Assembly: GCF_001577365.1 (NCBI RefSeq) | Contig: NZ_CP014515.1 | Coordinates: 1 to 64,000, forward strand | Direction: 5' to 3' | From: Frondihabitans sp. PAMC 28766 | Lineage (GTDB): Bacteria; Actinomycetota; Actinomycetes; Actinomycetales; Microbacteriaceae | DNA length: 64,000 bases | Part shown: positions 33,220 through 42,301 of the stretch, piece after piece | How the letters are laid out: every line of letters starts with the position of its first letter | Position numbering within the stretch: the stretch's first letter is position 1 | Position numbers and translations under genes: made by a program | The notes under the pieces: generated by a model | What the model was told of the DNA's origin: nothing | The model's input: the letters and a program-made list of their open reading frames with translations, nothing else | Database searches by the model: none

Positions 33220-33701
33220 CCACCGACGAACACGAACGGTTCTGGTCCTACGTCGTCAAAGGTCCACTGCCGGATGACTGCTGGCTCTGGACCGGCGCTA
33301 TCTCCGACGACGCCTATGGACGGTTTTGGGTGAAGCGAGACCACGGACAGCAAGCCGTCCGGCCGCAGCGATACGCGTTCCAGCTCCTCACCGGAACCGA
33401 GCTGCCATCCACGGTTCTACTACTGCACTCATGCGATATCCCCATCTGCGTTCACGCGTCGGCAGACGCGGCCGAGTCGCACGTCTGGCCGGGCACGCAC
33501 CGGGCGAACATGCTCGACCGCGCGCAGAAGGGCCGGCACGAGAATGGGTGGTCTTCGCTCCGATTCCGTGGTGTTCCGCGCGCGGAACGTGCGCAGCGGT
33601 CTCGAGACTTGCGAGCGGTCATCCTCGATCACGGGTGGGACCCGGAGAGGATGAGTGCCGCCCTGGCAGGGGTGGAGGAAACGCACCTCCGCCTGTTCTG
33701 A
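33216..33701 (+). CDS. HNH-type endonuclease-like protein
   Basis: 161 residues. Resembles phage and mobile HNH nucleases: FWSYVVKGPLPDDCWLWTGA at the front, then RYAFQLLTGTELPSTVLLLH, SCDIPICVHASADAAESHVW, PGTHRANMLDRAQKGRHENG. The CDxPxCV...H...GTxxxNMxD...GR series is the zinc-dependent HNH core. It may be a homing-type or defence nuclease. GTG start at 33216. Confidence 0.7.
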   Translation: MTTDEHERFWSYVVKGPLPDDCWLWTGAISDDAYGRFWVKRDHGQQAVRPQRYAFQLLTGTELPSTVLLLHSCDIPICVHASADAAESHVWPGTHRANMLDRAQKGRHENGWSSLRFRGVPRAERAQRSRDLRAVILDHGWDPERMSAALAGVEETHLRLF

Positions 33702-33725
33702 CCCGAGGCCAAAACCTAACGCCTA

Positions 33726-34121
33726 CTACTCTGACGCCGACGCGTCGCCGTTCTCGGTCGAGTCGTTCCCGGTTTCGCCCATAGCCGGGGTAGAGGTGGC
33801 CCCCGTGGTCTTTTTGACGTCGCGGGTGGAGATACCGAGTCGACCGGCAACCTCGTTCCGAGGTGTGCCGAGGTCGAGCATCGAGATGATCACCGCTTGT
33901 GACTTTGCGCGCGCTTCGGCGCTCAGCTTCTCGCCACGCTCTCGCGCCGCCTCAATCTCCCTTTCGACGTTCGCCTGGATCTCCTCGATGGAGTCGGCGG
34001 CCACGAAGTAGTCGGTGGCGAGCTGTTCGAGCTTGTCCTGCTTCTCCCGGAACTCCGCAGCCTTCTCGCGCGCCCGCTGACGGGCGGCGGTCTGCTTGCC
34101 GGACTTTCTGACCTCAGCCAT
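33726..34121 (-). CDS. Putative relaxosome accessory / DNA-binding protein
   Basis: 131 residues from ATG at 34121, preceded by GGGGGG. Long charged helices (KQTAARQRAREKAAEFREKQ; QANVEREIEAARERGEKLSA) end in a helix-turn-helix GTPRNEVAGRLGISTRDVKK. It is divergent from the relaxase gene across a 300-bp non-coding region that is a candidate oriT, the usual place for a relaxosome accessory protein. An mRNA-wide longer reading to 34265 looks non-coding. Confidence 0.55.
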   Translation of the reverse strand: MAEVRKSGKQTAARQRAREKAAEFREKQDKLEQLATDYFVAADSIEEIQANVEREIEAARERGEKLSAEARAKSQAVIISMLDLGTPRNEVAGRLGISTRDVKKTTGATSTPAMGETGNDSTENGDASASE

Positions 34122-34421
34122 GTGAACCCCCCTGATTGATCTAGACACCATTATGCATGCGCACCCCGACGGGGTGCAGTGCGCGGGTCTGGAGACGAGC
34201 CAAGCTCCAAGCGCAGGTCCAGAACCAAAGGCCGGCTCGTCTGTCGCTGATCGACCGCCGTTCACTCCCGCGATCCTCGTTCCTCGTCACACTCCCGTTC
34301 ACTTCCCGGTCTCTCACCACAGCCGCAGTCTCTCCGATCCTGGCCGACCTCCATCCTCATTCTTCGTCAGTCAATTCGTCACACCTCTGGCATCAATTGA
34401 TCAACGAGGTAAAGTACCCCC
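34122..34421. other. Candidate oriT and divergent promoters
   Basis: Non-coding between the divergent accessory and relaxase genes. It holds a perfect hairpin GCACCCC-GAC-GGGGTGC (34161-34177) and a GTATGC-like A/T-richer stretch. GAGGTAAAG before 34422 is the relaxase RBS. No nic sequence was identified by comparison. Confidence 0.45.
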
Positions 34422-37400
34422 ATGATGACCATGCATATCCTCTCCGCAGGGGACGGGTATGCGTACTACACCAGCGAGACCGCCACGGCCGATATGAAGC
34501 GGGAGCCGGGCCGTGAGCTGGGCGACTACTACACCGCGGACGGCAACCCTCCCGGCGTGTGGATCGGGTCCGGTCTCGACGCTGTCGGAGTCAAGGGCAC
34601 CGTCAGCGAGGAGCAGATGAAGGCCCTCTATGGTGAAGGGCTGCACCCGGATGCTGACCGCATCATTCGCGAGGCGCAGGCAAACGGCAAGACCGCAGAG
34701 CAGGCGCAGGACGCCGCCCGGCTGGGCCGTGGCTACTACAACTACGAGCAAGGCTCGACCGGTCTTCGTGCCGCCATCGACGAGGGCTACGCCCGCTTCG
34801 AGCGCACCGAGCACCGCGAACCAGACGTCGAGGAACGCCGCGCGATCCGTGTCCGTGAGGGCGCGCAGGCGTTCCGCGAGGCCAAGGGCCGGCCTCCCGC
34901 CGACAAGGAGGAGCTGGCCCGGTACATCACCGCAGCGTCCCGCCCGACGCAGCAGGCCGTGGCCGGTTTTGACCTGGTGTTCTCCCCCGCCAAAAGCGTG
35001 TCGACGCTGTGGGGTCTTGGGGACAACGACACCCGGAAGGTGATCGAGGACGCCCATGAGCAGGCCATTCAAGACACCGTGAAGTACCTCGAGGACGAGG
35101 CCATTGCTACCCGAGCCGGCCGGAACGGTGTCGCGCAGATCGACGTCGAAGGCGGGCTCATCGCGACCCGGTTCCGGCACTACGACTCCCGCACTGGCGA
35201 CCCGCAGCTCCACGACCACCTGGTCGTCGCGAACAAGGTCAGAGGCTCCGATGGGAAGTGGCGCACCATCGACTCCAAGCTCCTCCACCGCCAGGGTGTT
35301 GCCGCGTCGGAGTTCTACAACCAGCGCGTGATGGACCGGGTAACCGAAGGGCTCGGCGTCACCACGGAACTCCGTGAGGTCACCCGCGGCAAGCGACCCG
35401 TTGTGGAAGTCGCGGGCGTGGACGACCGACTCACCAAGGGGTTCTCGACCCGGTCGGCGGGAATCAAAGACGCCATGAAGAAGCTCGAACAGGACTACCG
35501 CCGCAACCACGGCCGCGCCCCCGACCTGAAAGCCCGGATCGCTCTAGCGCAGCAGGCGACCCTCGACACCCGCCCCAAGAAAGAAACCGCCCGGTCCCTC
35601 GCAGACCTCCGGACCGCCTGGCGCGAACGTGCCACCGAGACGGTCGGTACCCGTGTGGTCGACGGAATTCTCCGCGACGCACGAGCCCTGGCGTCGAACG
35701 GCAACAACGGCAGCAGCACCGCCGAGCGGATCACGATCGAGCGGGCGTCCGCCCGGATTGTCGAGACCGTGTCGGAGCATCACGCGGTCTGGGGACCGCA
35801 CATGATCGAAGCCGAAACACGCCGCTTCATCCAGGCGGAACGGACCAAGGGCAACACGGTCGAGGGCACAGTGACACAGATCACGAAGCACGCCCTGGCC
35901 ACCGATTCAATCAGCGTCACCCCGCCCGCCCCGCACGGCGCTTTCCAGCCCCTCACGCGAAAAGACGGGGTGAGTATCTACGAGCACAAGGGGACGCAGC
36001 TCCTCACGTCCAGGACGGTTCTCGCCGCCGAAGACACCCTCCTGGATGCCGCCCGGGACCGCACAGTCCGTCCGGTCACCCGGGAGACATTCGACCGGAT
36101 CGCGGCCGAGCAGGGCCAGCACCTGGACTCCGGGCAGCTCGCCCTCGCGGCTGAGTTCGCGACGTCCAGCAGCCGCCTCGTCGTCGGTACCGGCCCTGCC
36201 GGCACCGGCAAGACCACCGCCCTGACCGTGGCCGCCCGCGCGATCGAGGCCGAGGGCGGCCGCATGATTGGCCTGGCCCCGTCCGCCGCAGCGGCCGACG
36301 TCATGCGTGACGCTATCGGCATTGACGCGGGCACGATCCACTCGTTCACCTACGGCCACGGTAGCCTCTCCGAGCTGCAAGCCGGCGACGGCCCCATCGA
36401 AGGGGTGGACCTCAAGCCGGGCGATGTAATCGTGGTCGACGAGGCCGGCATGGCCGGCACCACCAACCTCGCCAAGGTCACTCGGATCGCGGAGCGCCAC
36501 GGCGCACACGTCCGCCTGATCGGTGACGATCGCCAGCTCTCCGCAGTCGAAGCAGGCGGCGTGCTCCGACTCCTCGAACACGAGGTGGGATCGGTCAAGC
36601 TCGAACAGCTGCACCGGTTCAGCAACCGTGAAGAAGCCGAGGCCACCAAGCTCCTCCGCGACCCGGCAAAGACCGGCGACCCGTTCGCCTGGTACGTCAA
36701 TAACGACCGGGTGACCGGCGGCAGTATCGACCGGATGACCGCCGACGTGTTCTCGGCCTGGGAGCACGACACCGACGCAGGCTTGCACTCGGTCATGGTC
36801 GCCAAGACCAACGCCACAGTGTCGGAGCTGAACGCACGAGCGCAGGCCCTTCGCATGTCCCAGGGAGTCGTGATGGGCCGCGAGTCGGCTCCGTTGCACG
36901 ATGGCTTGTCGGCGTACCGAGGCGACACCATCGTCACCCGGCAGAACGACTCCCAGTTGAAGACGGACGGGGGCCGCGACCGGGTGAAGAACAACGACGT
37001 CTGGACCGTCCAGCGCGCGCACCAGGACGGGTCTCTGTCGGTCGCCAACGTCAAGACCGGGGCGAAGATCACTCTCCCCAAGGAGTACGTGGAGAAGAGT
37101 GTCGAGTTGGGCTACGCCTCGACGCTGCACCGCACGCAGGGCATGACCGCCGACACTGCCCACGTGCTCGCCGATGCGTCGACGTCGCGCGAGCTGGCCT
37201 ACGTCGGCCTGACCCGCGGCAAGCAGGAGAACCACCTGTACGTCGAGACCGAAGATGCCCAAGCGGTGTCCGACGTTTTGGCGTCGATCGCGCGGACCAG
37301 TGACGCCACCTTGTCGGCCACCGAGACGATCCGGGGCGAGCAGGCGCGAGTGGATGACCTCGTGACCCTCATCGACCAGTACGGCGACGTCGCAGAGCGC

Positions 37401-38426
37401 GCCGACACTCTCCGCTTCGAGAAGGTCGCGGATCAGGCCCTTGGCCACGACACAGCCAGCACGCTCCGCGAGCACGAAAGTTGGGGAGCTGTCGAGGCGG
37501 CGCTGCGGCACGCCGAGACGCGGGGCCTCGACCCGGCCGACGTCCTCTACCGGTCCTGGACCGAACGAGACATGGACGGCGCCGACGACCGCCCCGCGGT
37601 CCTGTCGGCGCGCATCACGGCCAACACGGCCGAATACGTCGCCGGGCTGCCCTACGACCGCGAGCAGCCGGCCCCGGCCGTGCCGGCGTGGATTGCCGAT
37701 CGCCGTGCCCTCGACTCCGAGCACACCGCACCCGAGTGGCGCGAGCACCTGGCCGAACGGTACGACTACCTCGAAACCCGCCTCGAGGAGAGGGGCGCGA
37801 CGATCGCCGCCGAGAGGCCTACATGGGCGGCCGAGCTGGGTGATGTCCCCGCCGAGCCCGAAAAGCGCAAGCAGTGGACCGAGCTGGCCGCGGAGGTGTC
37901 CGTGTTCCGAGAGAAGTATCGGGTGGATGGAGCCGCGCCCCAGGCGGTCCCGGCCGAGTACCGAGAGCGCGCCGTGGGCGCGGATCTCGCCGCCCGCGTC
38001 ACCGCCCTCCATAAGTCGTCGGTCCTCAGCACCCAGCCGACCGCCACCGACGCCGAACGTCAGAAGGCCGCCGCGCAGGCGACTAGCGCCGCGCAGCGGG
38101 CACGGGAGGCCGTCACGCCGCGACAGGGCGAGACCCGTCCGGCGCCACCGCAGACGGCCGCTCAGGCGGTCATCCAGGCGCAGCGGGAGAGGGCCGCCGA
38201 GGCACAGCGTGCACGCCAAGCCGCGTCGACGGGCGACGGAGCAAAGCCGGCGCAGAAGACGGCCGCGCAGGCTGTTATCGAGGCGCAGAAGCTCCGTGCC
38301 GCGCAGCGGGCCGAGGAGCTTCGTCAGCAGGGCTTTAACGTGAAGGTGCAGAAGGAGTCCGACCGGAAGGACCAGCCGTATCGGCCGGACCAGGACCGGT
38401 CTCGCGACCAGGACCGGGAACGGTAA
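34422..38426 (+). CDS. traA: MobF relaxase-helicase (TrwC/TraA-type)
   Basis: 1334 residues. N-terminal relaxase domain: tandem Tyr pairs (GYAYYTSE near 17; GDYYTADG near 36), FDLVFSPAKSVSTLWGLGDN and the metal-binding GDPQLHDHLVVANKVRG near 260-275. Helicase part: Walker A GTGPAGTGKTTALTVAARAI near 590, Walker B VIVVDEAGMAGTTN near 672, RLIGDDRQLSAVEAGGVLRL, and the UvrD-like end YASTLHRTQGMTADTAHVLA. The basic Gln/Arg/Ala-rich tail is coiled. It nicks oriT, stays bound to the 5' end and unwinds the strand for transfer. Convergent with the T4SS operon. Confidence 0.93.
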   Translation: MMTMHILSAGDGYAYYTSETATADMKREPGRELGDYYTADGNPPGVWIGSGLDAVGVKGTVSEEQMKALYGEGLHPDADRIIREAQANGKTAEQAQDAARLGRGYYNYEQGSTGLRAAIDEGYARFERTEHREPDVEERRAIRVREGAQAFREAKGRPPADKEELARYITAASRPTQQAVAGFDLVFSPAKSVSTLWGLGDNDTRKVIEDAHEQAIQDTVKYLEDEAIATRAGRNGVAQIDVEGGLIATRFRHYDSRTGDPQLHDHLVVANKVRGSDGKWRTIDSKLLHRQGVAASEFYNQRVMDRVTEGLGVTTELREVTRGKRPVVEVAGVDDRLTKGFSTRSAGIKDAMKKLEQDYRRNHGRAPDLKARIALAQQATLDTRPKKETARSLADLRTAWRERATETVGTRVVDGILRDARALASNGNNGSSTAERITIERASARIVETVSEHHAVWGPHMIEAETRRFIQAERTKGNTVEGTVTQITKHALATDSISVTPPAPHGAFQPLTRKDGVSIYEHKGTQLLTSRTVLAAEDTLLDAARDRTVRPVTRETFDRIAAEQGQHLDSGQLALAAEFATSSSRLVVGTGPAGTGKTTALTVAARAIEAEGGRMIGLAPSAAAADVMRDAIGIDAGTIHSFTYGHGSLSELQAGDGPIEGVDLKPGDVIVVDEAGMAGTTNLAKVTRIAERHGAHVRLIGDDRQLSAVEAGGVLRLLEHEVGSVKLEQLHRFSNREEAEATKLLRDPAKTGDPFAWYVNNDRVTGGSIDRMTADVFSAWEHDTDAGLHSVMVAKTNATVSELNARAQALRMSQGVVMGRESAPLHDGLSAYRGDTIVTRQNDSQLKTDGGRDRVKNNDVWTVQRAHQDGSLSVANVKTGAKITLPKEYVEKSVELGYASTLHRTQGMTADTAHVLADASTSRELAYVGLTRGKQENHLYVETEDAQAVSDVLASIARTSDATLSATETIRGEQARVDDLVTLIDQYGDVAERADTLRFEKVADQALGHDTASTLREHESWGAVEAALRHAETRGLDPADVLYRSWTERDMDGADDRPAVLSARITANTAEYVAGLPYDREQPAPAVPAWIADRRALDSEHTAPEWREHLAERYDYLETRLEERGATIAAERPTWAAELGDVPAEPEKRKQWTELAAEVSVFREKYRVDGAAPQAVPAEYRERAVGADLAARVTALHKSSVLSTQPTATDAERQKAAAQATSAAQRAREAVTPRQGETRPAPPQTAAQAVIQAQRERAAEAQRARQAASTGDGAKPAQKTAAQAVIEAQKLRAAQRAEELRQQGFNVKVQKESDRKDQPYRPDQDRSRDQDRER

Positions 38427-38438
38427 CCAGGCACGCAG

Positions 38439-38469
38439 AAGGGGCACCCGCCGAGCGGGTTCCCCTTCG
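38439..38469. terminator. Bidirectional terminator
   Basis: GAAGGGG-C-ACCCGC, loop CGA, GCGGGT-T-CCCCTTC. Lies between the relaxase gene and the convergent end of the transfer operon. Confidence 0.8.
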
Positions 38470-38492
38470 TCATGTCATGCAGCCGAGTATCC

Positions 38493-39005
38493 CTATGCCT
38501 CCGGGGGCAGGCCGGTTTTAGGTGGCGTCCATTCATCCGGGGGCAGCGTGACCGCAACCGCTTTGCGGTCTTTCTCCCGCATCCGGTTAGCCAGGTGGCC
38601 ACGCATGGTGTCGCACTCCCGGAAGGGGCCGGTCTGGCCGTCGAAGAGGATTGCTCGATGCCGGTCCCAGTGGTTCAACCACCAATCGGATAGTGCCGCG
38701 ACGGACTCGCTGGCCTCGACGCTCATCCACGCCAGATACAGCGCCCAGAGCCGGGCGACCACTTCCGGGTGTAGCCACCACTCCGGGCACCACGGCGCAC
38801 GCTCTCGATCGCCCGAGACCTCCACTGTGTTGAAGTGTTCATCAAACCAGTCGAGGAACGCCGCACGGTAGTCGATCGTCTCGGCCGGCTCGTCTTGGTC
38901 GTCGTCGCCGGGATCGGCGCGGAACGGGTCAACTTCCCCGCCCGGGCCGACCGTATAGTCCTCGTCGGCGGCCGGTTCGTCCTCGTAGGTCGGTTCGTCG
39001 CTCAT
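38493..39005 (-). CDS. DUF4913 family protein
   Basis: 170 residues. An acidic N-terminal tail is followed by the DUF4913 core: APWCPEWWLHPEVVARLWAL, YLAWMSVEASESVAALSDWW, NHWDRHRAILFDGQTGPF. The family is found next to conjugation genes in actinobacteria; its function is not known. Last gene of the transfer operon, two bases after the VirD4 gene. Confidence 0.8.
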   Translation of the reverse strand: MSDEPTYEDEPAADEDYTVGPGGEVDPFRADPGDDDQDEPAETIDYRAAFLDWFDEHFNTVEVSGDRERAPWCPEWWLHPEVVARLWALYLAWMSVEASESVAALSDWWLNHWDRHRAILFDGQTGPFRECDTMRGHLANRMREKDRKAVAVTLPPDEWTPPKTGLPPEA

Positions 39006-39007
39006 GA

Positions 39008-40708
39008 TCAGGCCGCCACCGGCACATGCGCCGGCGTCCCCTCGATCTGAGCTTTGAGGTTCTTATCGCGGAACCATGGGACAGAGCGAAGCATCACGGG
39101 CCGGCACTTGGAGTTGAACATGACGACCTGCCATTCCGGGAGGTTGGCGAGCTTGTCGACGTCGAGGGTGTTCACCTGCCTGGTCGACGTGGACGAGGAC
39201 ATTTGGCCGTCCCGGCCGGTGGAGGTGCCGTAGGTGGTCTGGTCGTACTTGCCGATCAGCTCCACCAGGTCGCCGAGGAAGTCGGGGTCCGCGACGCCGC
39301 CGCCGTAGACCCGGTTCGCCGCCGCATCCCAGAGGGCCTGCCAGCCGCCGCGGCCGAAGGCCTCGACGCCCTGTGCCTTGGACTGGAAGTAGGCGTTGAG
39401 GATGATTCCCATGGAGCCGTAGAACGAGTACAGCGCCGGCAGCTCAGGCCACCGCACGATGTTGGCGCACTCGTCCAGCTCCATCACCAACGGCACCGCC
39501 AGCCGACCGTTGTTCCGCTGTGCGGCCCGTTCGGCCTTCTTCCCGATCGCCCGCACAAGCGCGGTCAGGATCGCGCCCCCGGAACCGGCACTGTCTTTCG
39601 ACAGCAGCACCAACGTGTCTTTGCTCTTGACGAACGCGGCCGGATCGAATCGACGCACGCCGGATTCGTCCTCGCTCACGCTCGTGTCGGTCCAGGCCAC
39701 CAGGCGGTCATTTTTCAGCGCCGACGCCATGCGACGGGCAGTGCTGAATGTCGACTGCTTCGTTTTCTCGGCGGCGTTCAGCACACCGCCGATCGTCAGC
39801 GAGACGCCTTCTAGGCCGTGCTCGTCCAAGATCGCCTGAGCGTCTTTGCCGTAGTTCCCGGCCAGCCACCGGTACACGATCGACAGGCCGAGGCCTTCCA
39901 CCGCGGCCGCGAGCAAGAAGGCCGACAACAGATCTCGGCCATCCGTGTCGAATTGGGCGTCGCCGCCCTTGTCGGCCTCTCCTCGCGTGGAGGCCTCGAA
40001 GATCATGGCCAGCTCGGCGGCGTCTTCCAGCGTCTCAATGTCCGTCAGGGGGTTGTAGATGAAATCGGGTGTTAGCTCATCCCGGTAGATGCGGTTCGGA
40101 TCGAACAGGTACACAGTGCCGCGGCCCTTCCTGCCGGCAATGACCTCTCGCACCCCGTCGACCTTGTTCGACGTCATGATGCAGGCCCCCGGCGCTTTCA
40201 GGCAGTGCCGGATCACGAACGCGCTCGTCTTGCCTCGCCCGGTCCCGAACACGTAGACACCCGTCTCACGCCACCCCTGGTAAACCCAGCGGGCACCGCG
40301 GGCCAGCATCCGTCCGATTTCCTGCCCACAGACCATGGCGACTCCGGGGTGCAGCCGCACTGTCTCCGCACCTCGTTCTTTCTCGCGGAGCACCTTGGTT
40401 TGGGTTTTCGTGGCCATGTGCGCCAGGGCGACGTTTCCGCGCTTGTTAGCGGCACGCCTGGCCTGCCAGGACAGCAGGACCGTGAAGAGCGCCACGGCGA
40501 CGACGAGAAAGCCGATCATGAAGACCGGCGCGGACTTCGGCAGGGGTGTTCCGCGCAGCAGCATGTCACCGAGCAACTGCACGGGGTTCCATGGGTAGTC
40601 GCCCGGTGAGTGGGAGAAGACCGCTCCCGCGTGGATCGCGAGGTAGACGGCACCGAGCAGCAGCGCGAAGAGGAAGCCGACGAGGACGTTGGTTCTGGCG
40701 CTGTTCAT
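39008..40708 (-). CDS. virD4: VirD4/TraG-type coupling protein
   Basis: 566 residues. Two N-terminal membrane helices (NVLVGFLFALLLGAVYLAIH; VFMIGFLVVAVALFTVLLSW), Walker A VYVFGTGRGKTSAFVIRHCL near 150, then GTVYLFDPNRIYRDELTPDF, and the central VPLVMELDECANIVRWPELP (Walker B DE). It brings the relaxase-DNA complex to the T4SS channel. Its start overlaps the gene upstream (ATGA). Confidence 0.9.
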   Translation of the reverse strand: MNSARTNVLVGFLFALLLGAVYLAIHAGAVFSHSPGDYPWNPVQLLGDMLLRGTPLPKSAPVFMIGFLVVAVALFTVLLSWQARRAANKRGNVALAHMATKTQTKVLREKERGAETVRLHPGVAMVCGQEIGRMLARGARWVYQGWRETGVYVFGTGRGKTSAFVIRHCLKAPGACIMTSNKVDGVREVIAGRKGRGTVYLFDPNRIYRDELTPDFIYNPLTDIETLEDAAELAMIFEASTRGEADKGGDAQFDTDGRDLLSAFLLAAAVEGLGLSIVYRWLAGNYGKDAQAILDEHGLEGVSLTIGGVLNAAEKTKQSTFSTARRMASALKNDRLVAWTDTSVSEDESGVRRFDPAAFVKSKDTLVLLSKDSAGSGGAILTALVRAIGKKAERAAQRNNGRLAVPLVMELDECANIVRWPELPALYSFYGSMGIILNAYFQSKAQGVEAFGRGGWQALWDAAANRVYGGGVADPDFLGDLVELIGKYDQTTYGTSTGRDGQMSSSTSTRQVNTLDVDKLANLPEWQVVMFNSKCRPVMLRSVPWFRDKNLKAQIEGTPAHVPVAA

Positions 40709-41175
40709 GCTGTGATCCTTTCGTTGGTGGTGCTCATCTGGTGCAGGAGTCGGCGCGCGATGCGGGCCTCTTGGTCGTCTCCCGCGAAACGTTCCGCGAT
40801 TTGTAGGTCGACGCCGAGCATCAGGGCCATTTCAGATGGCATGACGTGGTCGGCGGAGAGCTGTTCGAGGAGCGCGTAGCGTTCCGGCCGTGTTGTGACG
40901 TCGTAGGTTTTCGCGAGCCGGTAGGCCTCGTGCAGCCACTCCATGGCTTCGCGGACGTGCTGCACGCTGCCGTCAATGTCCCGGCCCTCGATGCGGTACT
41001 TCACGCACACGTCGACAGCGCTGTGTCGACGCAGCTCTCCTCGGTGGGCGGTGAGGGTATCCCCGAGCCACAACCCACAGGTCGTGATGTCGGGGAAGTC
41101 CGTCGACGTGATGACCCATTCGTGACCGACGAGGTTCGCGATCGACGTCAGTCGTTCAGAACTGGCCGCGCTCAC
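40705..41175 (-). CDS. Conserved-context hypothetical protein of the transfer operon
   Basis: 156 residues; GTG at 41175 overlaps the stop of the hydrolase gene. It reads LVGHEWVITSTDFPDITTCG, HSAVDVCVKYRIEGRDIDGS, VREAMEWLHEAYRLAKTYDV. No membrane segment. Longer upstream readings (to 41613) are Arg-rich shadow of the hydrolase gene. Placed just before virD4, it may help coupling; this is inference. Confidence 0.6.
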   Translation of the reverse strand: MSAASSERLTSIANLVGHEWVITSTDFPDITTCGLWLGDTLTAHRGELRRHSAVDVCVKYRIEGRDIDGSVQHVREAMEWLHEAYRLAKTYDVTTRPERYALLEQLSADHVMPSEMALMLGVDLQIAERFAGDDQEARIARRLLHQMSTTNERITA

Positions 41176-42275
41176 GAGCTGGCCTGATTGACGTTGAATT
41201 TCATGGGCTCGTTTCCCATTGGGTCGACCTCGATGTGGACGTGGTTGCAGGTGTCCGCGAATTGTCGGCTGATGTTGGTGAGCTTCACCGAGTCCCCGTG
41301 CGCGGCGCGGCAGTCCGCTTGGCCGGTTCCCGAATCGGCGGCCATGATCGGATCGAGGGTCTTCAGCAGCTTGATTGCGTTTGCGTCGTACCCGTTGGTG
41401 ACGACGCCGCCGAGGCTGTAGAAGTCGACGGCGTGGCCGCCGCCGTTGACGTAGTGGGCGGACGCGGTTCCGGCGCCGGCGATCTGGCCGGTGCACTTGC
41501 GGTTGATGTCGGAGATCCCGATCTTGCCGAACGTCTGATAGGCCACGGTGATGACCTGCAAGATACGGGTGTCGATGCCGCAGTTCGGGACGGTCTGTCC
41601 TTCGGCGGTCCACCGAATCTCTTTCAGGTGATCCGGGACCAGCCCCGTGATCGTGCCGTTGTCAATGCCCTTGACCAGGTTCTGGGCGAGGGCCTGCGCG
41701 TCGCCCGACACGGAGACGGTCGACGCGCACGCCGCCTGCCCGCCTGTGAGGGCCTGCACGACGGCCTGTGCTGCGGCGAAGTACTTCGTGTAGTGGTTCG
41801 GGTCCGCGTTGATCTGGACGGCGTGAGCGGCCAGCGACGGGGCCATGCTCTGCCAGTTCGGGACTTTTAGGAGCCGTTGGAAGAAGAACGCCGCCGCCGT
41901 CGTCGGGTCCATCCTTTGGGCCAGGGTGCCCCAGGAGTCCCGCTGCTGGAACAGGCCCCGAGAGTCGGGGCCGGCCTTATCGCCGTACGTGATGTTCTCT
42001 AGCGTCGACTCGCCCATAGCCGTCATCACGCCAATCTCTTGCCCTTGCGTGTTCACGCCCAGGGCAGCCCCGGCGTTCATGATCGCGGTCGCGTTCACGA
42101 GCTGGTCGCCCGAGTACCCATCGATCGCAGTGTGAGCCGAGGCGGTCTGCACGTTCACGGCCGTGGCCGCGCACGCCGACGACGTTTGCGGGCCGCCGCC
42201 ACCGATCAGCGCCGCACCCGCGAACAGGAACACGAGAAGCACCACCACGAGGGTGCCGCTAATCCACTTGTTCAT
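41172..42275 (-). CDS. Conjugative cell-wall hydrolase (transglycosylase-like plus M15-like)
   Basis: 367 residues from ATG at 42275, with GGGGAGAG just upstream. An N-terminal membrane helix (ISGTLVVVLLVFLFAGAALI) precedes a muramidase/transglycosylase-like domain (VMTAMGESTLENITYGDKAG, GLFQQRDSWGTLAQRMDPTT). The C-terminus has HYVNGGGHAVDFYSLG and CNHVHIEVD, an H-x6-D plus HxH pattern like M15 D,D-peptidases. It opens peptidoglycan for the T4SS (VirB1-like). Confidence 0.75.
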   Translation of the reverse strand: MNKWISGTLVVVLLVFLFAGAALIGGGGPQTSSACAATAVNVQTASAHTAIDGYSGDQLVNATAIMNAGAALGVNTQGQEIGVMTAMGESTLENITYGDKAGPDSRGLFQQRDSWGTLAQRMDPTTAAAFFFQRLLKVPNWQSMAPSLAAHAVQINADPNHYTKYFAAAQAVVQALTGGQAACASTVSVSGDAQALAQNLVKGIDNGTITGLVPDHLKEIRWTAEGQTVPNCGIDTRILQVITVAYQTFGKIGISDINRKCTGQIAGAGTASAHYVNGGGHAVDFYSLGGVVTNGYDANAIKLLKTLDPIMAADSGTGQADCRAAHGDSVKLTNISRQFADTCNHVHIEVDPMGNEPMKFNVNQASS

Positions 42276-42301
42276 CGTCTCTCCCCTGAATCCCGACGCG
42301 C

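Noticed and set aside
34401..38447. Long minus-strand open frames opposite the relaxase gene
   Set aside because: They lack motifs and RBS, whereas the plus strand has complete relaxase and helicase motifs.
40705..41613. 302-aa reading with an Arg/His-rich N-terminal half
   Set aside because: The upstream half overlaps the well supported hydrolase gene; the start is better placed at 41175.
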